Shown here piece by piece: positions 1 to 5,431 of a stretch of 5,855 nucleotides of DNA. Position 1 is the stretch's first letter. Every line of letters begins with the position of its first letter. This DNA is from GCA-002772825 sp964560655. GTDB lineage: Bacteria; Patescibacteriota; Minisyncoccia; GCA-002772825. Made by a program: the position numbers and the translations under genes. The notes beneath the pieces were generated by a model. The model ran no database searches and was not told where the DNA came from. It saw nothing but the letters and a program-made list of their open reading frames with translations. Location of the stretch: positions 1 through 5,855 of the forward strand of contig CAZLLR010000025.1 of the NCBI GenBank assembly GCA_964560655.1, in the 5' to 3' direction.

Positions 1-282
1 ACAATTTCCACCTACTATAGTTGTCACCCCTTGGCGAAAAAAACTCTCTTGTCTCGGTGAAGAAAAAAGTGTGAAATGGGTATCTGAGTGAGCCGTTGTA
101 TCTATAAACCCCGGGCAAACATATTTCCCTTCAGCGTTTATAATTTCGTCAGCTTCAACTCCAGAAAGATTGCCGACTTTTTTTATCTTATCATCTACTA
201 TGCCGATGTCTGTCTTGACCCCTGGTTTTCCTTTCCCGTCAAAGACAGTGCCGTTTTTTATTAATATAGAATAGTGAGCCAT
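1..282 (-). CDS. N-acyl-D-amino-acid deacylase-like amidohydrolase (N-terminal 94 codons; continues beyond the left edge)
   Basis: Translating the minus strand from the ATG at 282 gives 94 uninterrupted codons to the window edge. It starts as an amidohydrolase-superfamily beta-sandwich (MAHYSILIKNGTVFDG, residues 1-16), followed by the usual strand into the barrel (CPGFID, 56-61) and then QGVTTIVGGNC (84-94). The Q-G-V/I-T-T-x-V-x-G-N-C signature is typical of D-aminoacylases, where the Cys (here C94) bridges the metal site. These enzymes remove the acyl group from N-acyl-D-amino acids. The usual HxH after GFID reads T63-A64-H65 here, so the first metal-ligand His is replaced. The gene follows mraY by 25 bp with its own possible -10 box, and no SD is seen. 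Next to mraY and a D,D-carboxypeptidase, a role in handling D-amino acids from the cell wall is possible, but this is inference. The catalytic C-terminal portion is not visible, so another substrate cannot be excluded. Confidence 0.72.
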   Translation of the reverse strand, partial: MAHYSILIKNGTVFDGKGKPGVKTDIGIVDDKIKKVGNLSGVEADEIINAEGKYVCPGFIDTTAHSDTHFTLFSSPRQESFFRQGVTTIVGGNC

Positions 283-289
283 TGTTTTT

Positions 290-295
290 ATTATA
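290..295 (-). promoter_or_regulatory. Possible -10 box for the amidohydrolase gene (leaderless-type)
   Basis: A perfect TATAAT on the minus strand ends 7 nt before the ATG at 282, inside the 25-bp gap after mraY. No clear -35 is seen, and a TATAAT in AT-rich DNA is weak evidence alone. The spacing matches the other genes in the window, so a short or absent 5' leader is plausible. Read-through from mraY is equally possible because no terminator separates the two genes. Confidence 0.4.
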
Positions 296-307
296 ACTAT
301 TAATCTA

Positions 308-1363
308 TTATCCTGCTAGGGCAATAATCATTCCGATTATAGCAAATATAATACTTATAATCCAAAAGCGCATTGTCACTTTATAAGAAGGCCAGCCCAA
401 CGCTTCAAAATGATGATGAATAGGCGCCACGAGAAAAACTTTTTTGCCATTTCTAAGTTTCTTTGAGGCAACTTGTATTATGACTGAACCTGATGCAACA
501 AAAAGAGGAAAGGCAATTATCGGTAAGACTACGACAGCTTCTGTCAAGAAAGCGACCACCGTAAGAGCAGTTGTTAATCCTAAGACACCGGTCTCTGTCA
601 TGTAGAAACGTGCCGGAGGTATATTAAACCAGAGAAATGCTAAAATTCCACCTGCCACCACAGCACAAAAAGCCGCCAAGTCGATCTGATTTTGGAAAAA
701 AGCGATACCGGAATAAGCAGAAAATATAGTAGCAAAGATACCGCCAGATAATCCATCTATGCCGTCTATCACACCACCAGAGAAGAGCGCCAACATCATA
801 ACCATAAAGAAAGGGACGAAAAGAAGGCCGAGAGTAACTTCTCCGTAAAAAGGGATAAGTATACTAGAAATGCCGAGCTTTATAAAAAACCACCAAGCCC
901 CTATCGCACCAATAGCTAATACCAAGACTACTCGTTCCGACAATTTAAGCCCACCAGCAATATATTTCCCTTTTCCATATATCACAAGAAGGTCATCTGC
1001 AAGCCCCACCATAGAACCAGCAAAAAGGGTAAAAATAGGAAGCCAAGTCTGAGACCGGCTTAAGAAATCAAGCTTTATGGCCAAAGGGCTTGAGAATGCC
1101 ACTGACAGAAGACGAAAGATAACTACAACGATGAGTACACTCACCCAGATCAAGATACCACCCATGCGGGGTGTGCCAACCTCTTTCTCTTTATGAAGAT
1201 TATTAAAGATAGGTGTTCCTCCTCCACCAAGACCATTTTCCCGGGCCTTTTTCTTCCACATCTTATGTTTATAAAGATAATGAGTTAGAGCAGGCGCCAA
1301 AATAATACCTATAAAAAAGGCGACTGTAGCCGGTACGAAAACCTTAAAGACGTCTATAATCAT
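308..1363 (-). CDS. mraY: Phospho-N-acetylmuramoyl-pentapeptide-transferase (MraY), divergent active site
   Basis: MraY is the integral membrane enzyme that transfers phospho-MurNAc-pentapeptide from UDP to undecaprenyl phosphate, forming lipid I, the first membrane step of peptidoglycan synthesis. The 351-residue product has the family length and about ten hydrophobic segments. Landmarks in order are RMGGILIW (66-73), the LADDL metal/catalytic pair D123-D124, the VIDGIDGLSGG loop (D200, D203), YMTETG (254-259), and the MraY-specific PIHHHFE motif (H316-H318) followed by GWPSYKVTMRFWIIS. Two positions differ from the textbook enzyme: the Asn of N-x-x-D-G-x-D-G-L is G197, and the Asp of M-G-D-T-G is E257. 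The HHH motif argues for MraY rather than WecA/TagO-type transferases. The ATG at 1363 sits 8 nt after a strong extended -10, which supports this start. A stem-loop upstream separates it from the carboxypeptidase gene. No terminator is visible at its 3' end. Confidence 0.93.
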   Translation of the reverse strand: MIIDVFKVFVPATVAFFIGIILAPALTHYLYKHKMWKKKARENGLGGGGTPIFNNLHKEKEVGTPRMGGILIWVSVLIVVVIFRLLSVAFSSPLAIKLDFLSRSQTWLPIFTLFAGSMVGLADDLLVIYGKGKYIAGGLKLSERVVLVLAIGAIGAWWFFIKLGISSILIPFYGEVTLGLLFVPFFMVMMLALFSGGVIDGIDGLSGGIFATIFSAYSGIAFFQNQIDLAAFCAVVAGGILAFLWFNIPPARFYMTETGVLGLTTALTVVAFLTEAVVVLPIIAFPLFVASGSVIIQVASKKLRNGKKVFLVAPIHHHFEALGWPSYKVTMRFWIISIIFAIIGMIIALAG

Positions 1364-1371
1364 TAGGCTAA

Positions 1372-1400
1372 ATTATACCATCTTTTATAAAATATTCAAA
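1372..1400 (-). promoter_or_regulatory. mraY promoter with extended -10, predicted leaderless start
   Basis: The minus strand has TATAAT (1377-1372) preceded by TGG (1380-1378), giving an extended -10. A -35-like TTGAAT (1399-1394, 16-bp spacer) or TTTGAA (1400-1395, 17-bp spacer) lies upstream. The -10 ends 8 nt before the mraY ATG and there is no SD, so transcription should start at or within a few bases of the start codon. This is the best-formed promoter in the window. Confidence 0.68.
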
Positions 1401-1442
1401 AAAATACCTTTTTACCTTACCTCCAGCTAGAACCATATATAA

Positions 1443-1481
1443 CTCTAGTCATATCAAGGTGGCACCTTGATATGACTAGAG
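1443..1481 (-). terminator. Perfect 19-bp-arm stem-loop over the carboxypeptidase stop codon; probable transcript end
   Basis: Arms 1443-1461 and 1463-1481 are exact reverse complements, giving an 18-bp stem with a 3-nt loop if the loop is opened. The 3' end of the carboxypeptidase gene enters the stem: its last Leu codon and the TAG stop (1478-1476) are paired bases. The sequence after the stem on the minus strand (TTATATATGG) is not a U-tract, so this is not a classical intrinsic terminator. It may define the 3' end of the scpB-carboxypeptidase message by protecting the RNA, or terminate in a U-tract-independent way. The symmetry would fold on either strand, but no plus-strand gene ends here. 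Confidence 0.6.
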
Positions 1482-2375
1482 ACTTTCAAAAGTAGCCTTC
1501 ATCAACTTCTTCATGTCTTCAAAACGACCTTCTTGCGAAGACCCTAAGACGACCGCCACCACTGGGTGCATAAACCCAGCATCAAAGATGACAGCCAAGT
1601 TCCCGCCTGCTAAATCTGTGTACCCCGTCTTTGAGGCAAGTATCCCCGAGACAGAGGCTGTTAAGCTGTCGCTATTTTTGATATTATGCTTCGCTTCCCT
1701 GGAACTAACTTCAAGTGTTGAATATTGTGTCACTTCTAAAATATTCGGATTATTTTCTAATATATATAAAAAAAGTTTGGCCATATCCTCTGAGGAACCA
1801 TAGGCACCAGAGACACTACTACTCAAATCAAGTCCTGTTTCATTAAGGAAATACGTTTGCTTCAATCCGATCTCTTTTGCAAATTTATTCATCTCATCTA
1901 TAAAAGTTTCTTTATCTCCTCCAAAGGAAAAAGCACTTATAGCAGAAGCGACAGCTGAGGCTCCGTCATTTGAAGATTTCACTAAAGTAAAGTTTAACAG
2001 ATCATCAAGCCTCCACCTCTCCCCCACTAACAATTTATCGTCACCCTCCACCATTATATCCTCCTCACTTATCTCTACGATAGAGCTGGCCGGCACTTGA
2101 TCCAAGGCTACTAGAGCGGTCATCACTTTCACTATAGAAGCCAGTGGAAGCTGAATATTCTTATTAAGTTCAAAGATAGCCTCCCCTTTGGCAATATCAA
2201 ATACATACACTGACTTGGCCTCAAGTCTAATGCCGTCAAAATAGTCTCTTTCCACTGTACGGTAGGTATAATCATCACCTGTCTTGTGTATAGGCAAAAA
2301 GAAAAACGAGATGCCTAAAACCAGCACCGCCAGGATAACAATAATTATTATTTTATAAATTCGTTTCAGTTTCAT
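1476..2375 (-). CDS. D-alanyl-D-alanine carboxypeptidase (peptidase S11, low-molecular-mass PBP)
   Basis: This serine D,D-peptidase trims or cleaves the D-Ala-D-Ala end of peptidoglycan stem peptides outside the cytoplasmic membrane. The 299-residue protein begins with a basic MKLKRIYK, then a hydrophobic segment (about 9-28) that looks like an uncleaved anchor or signal peptide. The three catalytic motifs are in order and correctly spaced: S80-I-V-K83 (SxxK nucleophile and general base; V82 replaces the common Thr), S134-S-N136 (SxN), and K249-T-G251 in SKTGYTDLAGGNL. The protein ends soon after the catalytic domain and lacks the C-terminal beta domain and amphipathic anchor of DacA/PBP5, so it is closer in layout to short S11 enzymes such as PbpG. 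Carboxypeptidase versus endopeptidase activity cannot be told from sequence. Its ATG lies 23 bp inside the 3' end of scpB in another frame with no SD, so translational coupling to scpB is likely. Confidence 0.9.
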   Translation of the reverse strand: MKLKRIYKIIIIVILAVLVLGISFFFLPIHKTGDDYTYRTVERDYFDGIRLEAKSVYVFDIAKGEAIFELNKNIQLPLASIVKVMTALVALDQVPASSIVEISEEDIMVEGDDKLLVGERWRLDDLLNFTLVKSSNDGASAVASAISAFSFGGDKETFIDEMNKFAKEIGLKQTYFLNETGLDLSSSVSGAYGSSEDMAKLFLYILENNPNILEVTQYSTLEVSSREAKHNIKNSDSLTASVSGILASKTGYTDLAGGNLAVIFDAGFMHPVVAVVLGSSQEGRFEDMKKLMKATFESL

Positions 2376-3069
2376 CTGTATTTAAGCTATTAATATTAAT
2401 ATCTTCTTCTGTCTGATTTGGCTCGCTTGTTTCCACACTCCCTCCACTATTCTTTGCTAAATCTTCCTCAAGCTCTTTAAAAGTCTCATTTACCTTCTTC
2501 TCCTCCTCTCCTATCTCAGAGATGGATTCTTCCATTTTTTCGTTAAAATCTTTATATTCGGGCAAATCCTCTACCTTCTCTATACCAAGAAACTGTAAAA
2601 GTTCAAAGCTCGGACGATACATAAAAGCTCTCCTGTCACTAGGATTAGCTATCCTTTCTACAAGGCCCCTTATCAAGAGATTACGCAATATAAAGCCGGA
2701 ATTCACACCTCGAACATAATCTATCTCTGCCTTTATTATAGGCCCTTTATACGCAACTATCGCAAGTGTCTCTATGGCAGCCGGAGAGAGCTTAGAGTCA
2801 TATTCTTCTTTTGCCATCTCTCTTACCACGCTCGCCACTTCAGGAGAAGTCGCAAGCATTACGAAATCATCTTTCTTCATAAGTCTAATACCCCGCCCAA
2901 GTGAATTCAAACTTTCCGCTAATTTTGACACGGCTTCACTTACTTCCGACTCCCCCACCTTCAAAAGACTTGCCAAGCTTTTTATCCTTTGCGGTTCTCC
3001 TTTCATAAAGAGTATCGCTTCAATTTTATTTTCTAAATTCATCCCGTTAGAGATTTTTTCTTCTATCAT
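2353..3069 (-). CDS. scpB: Segregation and condensation protein B (ScpB)
   Basis: ScpB is the winged-helix partner that dimerises and binds the kleisin ScpA, completing the SMC-ScpAB condensin used in chromosome compaction and segregation. The family hallmark is clear: LSPAAIETLAIVAY (94-107), then KAEIDYVRGVNSGFILRNLL (113-132), then a second winged-helix end near YRPSFELLQFLG (151-162). Residues from about 168 to 238 form a Glu/Asp/Asn-rich, probably disordered tail. The frame opens at 3069, but family proteins normally begin like MNLENKIEAILF, which is Met10 at 3042. The first nine residues (MIEEKISNG) are encoded by an inserted-looking palindromic element. The 3069 ATG overlaps the stop of a 19-codon upstream ORF (ATGA), so it may now be used by termination-reinitiation; 3042 is the probable ancestral start. 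No SD is seen at either. The 3' end overlaps the carboxypeptidase gene by 23 bp. scpA lies directly upstream. Confidence 0.93.
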   Translation of the reverse strand: MIEEKISNGMNLENKIEAILFMKGEPQRIKSLASLLKVGESEVSEAVSKLAESLNSLGRGIRLMKKDDFVMLATSPEVASVVREMAKEEYDSKLSPAAIETLAIVAYKGPIIKAEIDYVRGVNSGFILRNLLIRGLVERIANPSDRRAFMYRPSFELLQFLGIEKVEDLPEYKDFNEKMEESISEIGEEEKKVNETFKELEEDLAKNSGGSVETSEPNQTEEDININSLNTDETETNL

Positions 3070-3125
3070 TTTTTGCTTTTATATTTTATTTCTTGTAATT
3101 TGCCGTTATCTCTAACGGGATTCAT
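3066..3125 (-). CDS. 19-codon upstream ORF overlapping the scpB start (ATGA)
   Basis: From the ATG at 3125 the minus strand reads MNPVRDNGKLQEIKYKSKK and stops at TGA (3068-3066), which overlaps the scpB-frame ATG (3069-3067) as ATGA. The ATG lies 8 nt after an extended -10 box (TGATACAAT), the same layout as the other gene starts here, so it should be the first codon met by a ribosome on that transcript. It is in a different frame from scpB. The product is short and basic with no recognisable domain. It is probably a by-product of the element insertion acting through translation coupling rather than a functional peptide. Confidence 0.35.
   Translation of the reverse strand: MNPVRDNGKLQEIKYKSKK
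3103..3118 (-). other. Nested hairpin within the first arm of the scpB 5' element
   Basis: The minus-strand RNA reads CCGUUA-GAGA-UAACGG here, a perfect 6-bp stem with a GNRA-type tetraloop. Eleven of its bases also belong to the long-range 14-bp stem (3108-3121 with 3041-3054), so the two folds exclude each other. The long-range stem reaches into the ATG at 3042-3040. Folding energies were not computed, and a regulatory role is inference. Confidence 0.45.
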
Positions 3126-3133
3126 AATTTTTT

Positions 3134-3142
3134 ATTGTATCA
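3134..3142 (-). promoter_or_regulatory. Promoter for scpB (extended -10), predicted leaderless for the upstream ORF
   Basis: TACAAT (3139-3134) is preceded by TGA (3142-3140), a TGN extended -10. It ends 8 nt before the ATG at 3125. No convincing -35 is visible at 17 bp (GGATAA). It lies in the 142-bp gap after scpA, so scpB probably has its own promoter in addition to any read-through. Confidence 0.5.
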
Positions 3143-3211
3143 AACTTACAAAATTTTTATCCTTTTGATTTATTCATACTGACAATACATAAATAAAAGT
3201 CATAATACATC

Positions 3212-3928
3212 TTACGTCTTTATAATATCTATATTACCAAAGTTGTGCTCTTGGTCCACTATCACAAGCCCCCTCTTCACCAACTCAAGCACCGCTAAGA
3301 AGTTCACTATCACCTCACCTTTCTCTTTTGACCCATTGTTAAAATCATTAAAACTCATCTTTATCCCTTTCTCTATCCTTCCTACGATATCTCTTATCTT
3401 TTCCTCTAAGCTAACTACTTTCTTGATAGCCGCCTCAGGGATTATCTCTTTGACAGGAAGACTCATCAAGACCTTCTTCATCGCTTCAAATAAACTCACC
3501 GTTTCCACCCCAATAGGTTCTATAAACTCCGGTTGTATACCCGAGAAAGGTTCTCTATTGTAAAGGATATTTTTCCCGAAATTATTTTTTATGTTCTGCC
3601 CTAAGTGCTTTATCCTCCGATATACCTCCAGCCTTTTCTCGAGGTCACCGATACTCTCCTCCTCTTCTTCAGTCAACCTCAAACTTGGCAAAAGAGAACG
3701 AGACTTCATAAGCATCAAGGTTGAAGCCACCAAGAGGAAACCGACTGCCTCGTCTATGGGGAAGTCTTTAAGATTCTTAATATACTCAAGGTACTTATCG
3801 GCGACATCAGTAAGGGAAACTTCGTTTATAGACAATTTATCGTCTTCAATAAGCTCTAAAAGAAGCTCGAAGGGGCCTTCAAATTCTCCTGATTTCACTT
3901 TATAAGTTTGCCCTCCATTTTCGTGCAT
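3212..3928 (-). CDS. scpA: Segregation and condensation protein A (ScpA kleisin)
   Basis: ScpA is the kleisin subunit that bridges the SMC head domains and carries the ScpB dimer; it acts on the chromosome in the cytoplasm. The 238-residue protein is near family length. The N-terminal SMC-binding region is plain: EFEGPFELLLELIEDDKLSI (15-34), then LTDVADKYLEYI. The conserved helix ASTLMLMKSRSLLP (68-81) is followed by an acidic EEEEE linker region near 87-91. The C-terminal winged helix has VNFLAVLELVKRGLVIVDQ (208-226). The ATG at 3928 is supported by an extended -10 ending 9 nt upstream. A weak AAGG lies 3 nt before the ATG, too close for a good SD. The gene is between aspS, from which a stem-loop separates it, and scpB, which has its own promoter, so the usual scpA-scpB pair is kept but not overlapped. 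Confidence 0.95.
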   Translation of the reverse strand: MHENGGQTYKVKSGEFEGPFELLLELIEDDKLSINEVSLTDVADKYLEYIKNLKDFPIDEAVGFLLVASTLMLMKSRSLLPSLRLTEEEEESIGDLEKRLEVYRRIKHLGQNIKNNFGKNILYNREPFSGIQPEFIEPIGVETVSLFEAMKKVLMSLPVKEIIPEAAIKKVVSLEEKIRDIVGRIEKGIKMSFNDFNNGSKEKGEVIVNFLAVLELVKRGLVIVDQEHNFGNIDIIKT

Positions 3929-3937
3929 ATGCCTTAA

Positions 3938-3946
3938 ATAATACCA
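3938..3946 (-). promoter_or_regulatory. scpA promoter, extended -10, predicted near-leaderless
   Basis: TATTAT (3943-3938) is preceded by TGG (3946-3944) on the minus strand and ends 9 nt before the scpA ATG. The -35 region at 17 bp (CTGGTA) is weak, as expected where a TGN extension compensates. The motif TGGTATTAT is almost identical to those before mraY and aspS. Confidence 0.58.
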
Positions 3947-3972
3947 TTTTTAACCAATTTTACCAGCATATT

Positions 3973-4007
3973 GCAACGGCTACCGAGATAATCTCGGTAG
4001 CCGTTGC
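3973..4007 (-). terminator. Perfect 17-bp-arm stem-loop between aspS and scpA
   Basis: Arms 3973-3989 and 3991-4007 are exact reverse complements; the realistic fold is a GC-containing 15-16 bp stem with a 3-5 nt loop. It starts 20 bp after the aspS stop and is followed on the minus strand by AATATGCTGG rather than a U-tract. It probably forms the 3' end of the aspS message, by a U-tract-independent route or by 3'-end protection. It lies just upstream of the scpA promoter. Confidence 0.6.
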
Positions 4008-4026
4008 TTACCCTTATAAAAATTTA

Positions 4027-5424
4027 TTACTTTTTTTTCTTAATCTCAATACTAAGCTCGTCAAGCTGACTCTGAGGAACCTCTCCAGGTGCTCCAGTCA
4101 TAAGCTCGCGACCATCGCCCGTCTTTGGGAAGGCTATAACTTCGCGAATATTTGGTTCACCTTGCAAGATGGAAAAGAAACGGTCAAAACCAAGAGCAAT
4201 CCCACCGTGCGGTGGAGCACCAGAAGAAAGAGCCTTTAGCATATGTCCAAAGTCCCGCCTTATCTCATCCTCGCCAATGCCTATTATCTCAAGAGTATTC
4301 TTAAGCATTTCGCTTTTATGACTTCTTATACTACCGCCTCCTATCTCGCTTCCATTTAGTACAATGTCATATTGATCAGATAATATTTCATCAATCTTCT
4401 CTTTATTCATAAACATTTTTTGGTATTCTACCTGGGGAGCGGAAAATGGATTGTGGGTAAATGTCCACTTACCACTGTCAGTCTTTTCAAAAAAAGGAAA
4501 ATCAACAACCCACAAAAACGCGAGAAGATTAGGATCATCTTTATCTTTCCTTATATCCGGCCTATCGTTGCCGTATTTCTCCATCACCTCTTTGTACGAA
4601 ATACGAGGAAAGGGCTTTTCTTGAATTTTCTTTTCAGGATACAACTTCTCCACAACCTCTATTATAAGATTTTCTATTAAGCTCATTATATCTTCATTTG
4701 TCACAAAACTCGCTTCAATGTCCACTTGAGTGAATTCCGGCTGCCTGTCTCCCCTTGTGTCTTCGTCGCGAAGGCATTTGGCAATCTGAAAATATTTCTC
4801 CATCGCCGAAGCCATCAATATTTGTTTATACTGCTGAGGCGCTTGAGGGAGCGCATAAAATTTTCCTATTTCAAGCCGAGACGGCACTATATAATCACGA
4901 GCTCCTTCTGGAGTTGATTTTGTAAGAAGGGGAGTTTCAATTTCTGTAAAATCTTTATCTGACAAATAGTCGCGAATAAATTTTATCACTTTATGCCGTA
5001 ATCTCAGGTTCTTCTGCATTCTCTCTCTGCGTAAATCAATATAACGATACTCTAGGCGATGCTCTTCGCCTACATCATAACCATCGCCATCTATCGCAAA
5101 GGGTGGCGTCTCTGCTTCATTTAAAATTTTTACTTTCACCACCTCTATCTCCACTTCACCAAGAGGCTGTTCGGCATTTATCATCTTTTCTGGTCTTTTG
5201 TTCACTATACCCTCTACTTCTATAACCCACTCCGTGCGAACTTTGCTTCCTGCTTGGTGGGCCTCTTCATGGTTTGGTAAGACAACCATCTGCACCTTAC
5301 CTGAAGCGTCGCGAAGATCTATGAAGATGAGCTTACTATGGTCTCTCCTTATATCCACCCAGCCAGAAAGAAGAACTGTCTCCCCAACCTTGTCTTTAAT
5401 ATCTTTAATTAATGTTCGTTGCAT
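4027..5424 (-). CDS. aspS: Aspartyl-tRNA synthetase (bacterial type, lacking the GAD insertion domain)
   Basis: This class II synthetase charges tRNA-Asp in the cytoplasm. The N-terminal OB-fold anticodon domain holds GWVDIRRDH (21-29) and FIDLRDASG (34-42). The catalytic core has the motif 1 region around TEIETPLLTKSTPEGARDY (160-178), FYALPQAPQQYKQ (189-201, where the usual QSPQ Ser is A195), motif 2 RDEDTRGDRQPEFTQVDIE (219-237), and motif 3 HGGIALGFDR (406-415). The tail AFPKTGDGRELMTGAP is bacterial-type. Length is 465 residues against about 590 for typical bacterial AspRS. The difference falls between GNDRPDIR (285-292) and LLAFLWVVDFPFF (300-312), exactly where the GAD domain normally sits. 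H29 resembles non-discriminating enzymes while K80 resembles discriminating ones, so tRNA-Asn charging is undecided. The start is supported by an extended -10 ending 7 nt upstream. The protein ends in a Lys run encoded by an A8 tract. Confidence 0.95.
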   Translation of the reverse strand: MQRTLIKDIKDKVGETVLLSGWVDIRRDHSKLIFIDLRDASGKVQMVVLPNHEEAHQAGSKVRTEWVIEVEGIVNKRPEKMINAEQPLGEVEIEVVKVKILNEAETPPFAIDGDGYDVGEEHRLEYRYIDLRRERMQKNLRLRHKVIKFIRDYLSDKDFTEIETPLLTKSTPEGARDYIVPSRLEIGKFYALPQAPQQYKQILMASAMEKYFQIAKCLRDEDTRGDRQPEFTQVDIEASFVTNEDIMSLIENLIIEVVEKLYPEKKIQEKPFPRISYKEVMEKYGNDRPDIRKDKDDPNLLAFLWVVDFPFFEKTDSGKWTFTHNPFSAPQVEYQKMFMNKEKIDEILSDQYDIVLNGSEIGGGSIRSHKSEMLKNTLEIIGIGEDEIRRDFGHMLKALSSGAPPHGGIALGFDRFFSILQGEPNIREVIAFPKTGDGRELMTGAPGEVPQSQLDELSIEIKKKK

Positions 5425-5431
5425 AAGCTTG

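Larger units (their letters stand above)
3037..3125. mobile_element. MITE-like palindromic element with 12-bp inverted ends and 6-bp flanking direct repeats
   Basis: On the plus strand the segment 3043-3119 begins with cccgttagagat (3043-3054) and ends with its exact reverse complement atctctaacggg (3108-3119). It is flanked on both sides by the same hexamer ATTCAT (3037-3042 and 3120-3125). This is the arrangement expected of a short non-autonomous element and its target-site duplication. Excision of 83 bp (element plus one hexamer) joins the upstream -10 box and ATGAAT directly to scpB codon 3 onward, recreating a start with the same 8-nt spacing as mraY. The interior (3055-3107) is AT-rich and has no transposase. 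It could instead be a cis-regulatory RNA structure, or a dispersed palindrome of the REP/RPE type. There is only one copy in the window, so mobility is not demonstrated. Confidence 0.5.

Noticed and set aside
1419..1424. GGAGGT on the minus strand, an apparent perfect Shine-Dalgarno
   Set aside because: No start codon lies within a usable distance downstream; mraY begins more than 50 nt later, after its own -10 box.
3066..3068. TGA read as Gly, as in some CPR lineages, fusing the upstream ORF to something longer
   Set aside because: Other genes here show no in-frame TGA, and read-through at this position would leave the upstream ORF in a frame different from scpB.
2774..3115. 113-codon plus-strand ORF antisense to scpB
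   Set aside because: It lies opposite the conserved ScpB coding frame, has Ser/Phe-rich shadow composition, and has no recognisable motif or start signal.
3184..3210. Direct repeat aatacat twice between scpA and scpB
   Set aside because: A 7-bp match 20 bp apart in AT-rich DNA is expected by chance and relates to no other structure.
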